From CAWIUB01 sp963839175 (GTDB taxonomy: Bacteria > Actinomycetota > Actinomycetes > Mycobacteriales > Jatrophihabitantaceae): a stretch of 64,000 nt of DNA. Numbering within the stretch: the first letter of the stretch is position 1; every line of letters starts with the position of its first letter. The stretch covers positions 120,986 through 184,985 of the forward strand of contig CAWIUB010000001.1 of NCBI GenBank assembly GCA_963839175.1, in the 5' to 3' direction. Of the stretch, positions 63,431 to 64,000 are shown piece by piece. The position numbers and the translations under genes are program-made. Below the pieces are notes generated by a model that saw nothing but the letters and a program-made list of their open reading frames with translations, ran no database searches and had not been told where the DNA came from.

Positions 63431-63846
63431 TGCGCGGTAACCCCGACAACCTCCGCCGCGCCGCCGCCCGCAAGAGCGCCGCCGCCCGAACCCGAGCCGA
63501 ACAGGGCCTGCGCGAGATGCTGCGCCGCGGCGACCCGATCACCTTCCGCGGCCTGGCCGACGCCGCCGGCGTCTCGCTCGACTTCCTCTACCGCACCGAC
63601 CAGATCCGCCGCCGAGTCGAACAGCTACGCGACCAGCGGCAGGCCGCGCCGCCGGCGCCGGCCACCCGGGCCGAACCCGACCAGCCCGGCAGCGTGATCC
63701 GCACCCTCACCGCCCAACTCACCGAGCTCAAACGCCGCCACCGCGACGAGATCCACGCCCTCAACCAGGCGCTCGAAGCCGCCCACGGCGAGAACCTCGA
63801 GCTACGCCGCCGCCTCGGCCACCACCCGCTGGCACAGCAGGGCTGA
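63430..63846 (+). CDS. tnpC: TnpC-like small helical protein (DUF6262)
   Basis: 138 residues from ATG 63430, overlapping the tnpB stop by 1 bp. An N-terminal basic HTH-like part (PDNLRRAAARKSAAARTRAE, FRGLADAAGVSLDFLYRTDQ) is followed by a coiled coil (LTAQLTELKRRHRDEIHALN, QALEAAHGENLELRRRLG). In Tn554 TnpC influences orientation and frequency of transposition. The downstream 63847-63931 has no gene; it holds a CAAGAT/ATCTTG hairpin at 63910-63925. Confidence 0.8.
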   Translation: MRGNPDNLRRAAARKSAAARTRAEQGLREMLRRGDPITFRGLADAAGVSLDFLYRTDQIRRRVEQLRDQRQAAPPAPATRAEPDQPGSVIRTLTAQLTELKRRHRDEIHALNQALEAAHGENLELRRRLGHHPLAQQG

Positions 63847-63931
63847 ACCCCGACCGATCTCTTACGGACGCGTACGCAAACGATCAACCCGCCAATTTCT
63901 GGGGACCCTCAAGATTATGATCTTGAAAACG

Positions 63932-63960
63932 CCGGATAAGACGTCGGCACAACGCCGATT
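63932..63960 (-). repeat. Right inverted repeat of Tn554-like element
   Basis: Perfect 29-bp reverse complement of 59884-59912. Just outside it GATTGTGCCGA recurs twice (63957-63967 and 63974-63984), echoing the TTGTGCCGA core of the repeat; these may be extra recombinase-binding sites. Confidence 0.85.
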
Positions 63961-64000
63961 GTGCCGAGCTCGGGATTGTGCCGACCTGATAGCTGGATCG

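Larger units (their letters stand above)
59884..63960 (+). mobile_element. Tn554-like site-specific element (tnpA-tnpB-tnpC)
   Basis: Three overlapping plus-strand genes (two tyrosine recombinases and a small helical protein) fill 4077 bp between 29-bp perfect inverted repeats. The gene order and sizes match the Tn554 group. No cargo gene is present. No target duplication is visible, as expected for tyrosine-recombinase transposition. The genes are intact, so the element may be functional. It lies 131 bp after the amidase relic. Confidence 0.8.

Overview
The window is high-GC actinobacterial chromosome. The block from about 28.6 to 49.8 kb has the gene order rlmB-cysS-ispF-ispD-carD / lpqE-like-radA-disA / mutY / clpC-lsr2-lysS, which closely follows the Rv3579c-Rv3598c stretch of Mycobacterium tuberculosis. 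Lsr2, CarD, DisA and ClpC together point to a free-living member of the Mycobacteriales/Frankiales side of Actinomycetota. I do not assign a genus.

Layout. 0-2.6 kb: the end of an M50-type membrane metalloprotease fused to a MinD/ParA-like ATPase, followed by a secreted protein with three CxxC repeats. 2.6-7.1 kb: a methyltransferase, a DUF1801 protein, a GNAT, a DinB-like protein and a MarR/DHA2-efflux pair, nearly all broken by single-base indels. 7.2-10 kb: two back-to-back RelBE-type toxin-antitoxin pairs and an MNT/HEPN pair. 8.58-28.52 kb: a 19.9-kb stretch bounded by a 43-bp direct repeat of the 3' part of tRNA-Thr(TGT), so probably an integrated island that has lost its integrase. It holds a dense cyclic-nucleotide signalling cluster: two stand-alone cNMP-binding (CNB) proteins, an MFS permease with a C-terminal CNB domain, a tandem class III cyclase with an ATPase/TPR tail, an MBL-fold hydrolase, a CNB-patatin, a CoA-transferase/GNAT fusion and a CNB histidine kinase. 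Relics of a second and perhaps a third cyclase, an alpha/beta hydrolase, a receiver domain and a sialidase-like protein lie among them.

28.6-49.8 kb: conserved core (phospholipid acyltransferase, UgpC-type ABC ATPase, RlmB, CysS, isoprenoid IspD/IspF, CarD, RadA, DisA, MutY, antiporter, ClpC, Lsr2, LysS, an ABC-2 exporter). It contains no frameshift that I can see. 49.8-54.4 kb: a wrecked copy of a recurrent actinobacterial cluster (acyl-CoA dehydrogenase end, PIG-L deacetylase, methyltransferase, glycosyltransferase 2). A histidine kinase is truncated at its left edge, and the methyltransferase gene is cut twice, by an IS5-family and an ISL3-family element with intact ends and target duplications. 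54.5-58 kb: small membrane and lipoprotein genes and a holin-X/DUF3618/DUF4235/YihY run behind a tandem palindromic operator. 58-59.75 kb: a tRNA-like fragment, a frameshifted unknown gene and an amidase relic. 59.88-63.96 kb: a Tn554-like element (TnpA, TnpB, TnpC) enclosed by 29-bp perfect inverted repeats.

The most interesting proposals are the island-borne cyclic-nucleotide circuit, in which writer, several readers and a possible eraser sit together, and the cyclase itself, whose two domains appear to carry complementary halves of one active site. The many single-base indels outside the core could be real decay or local sequence error. They are listed gene by gene.
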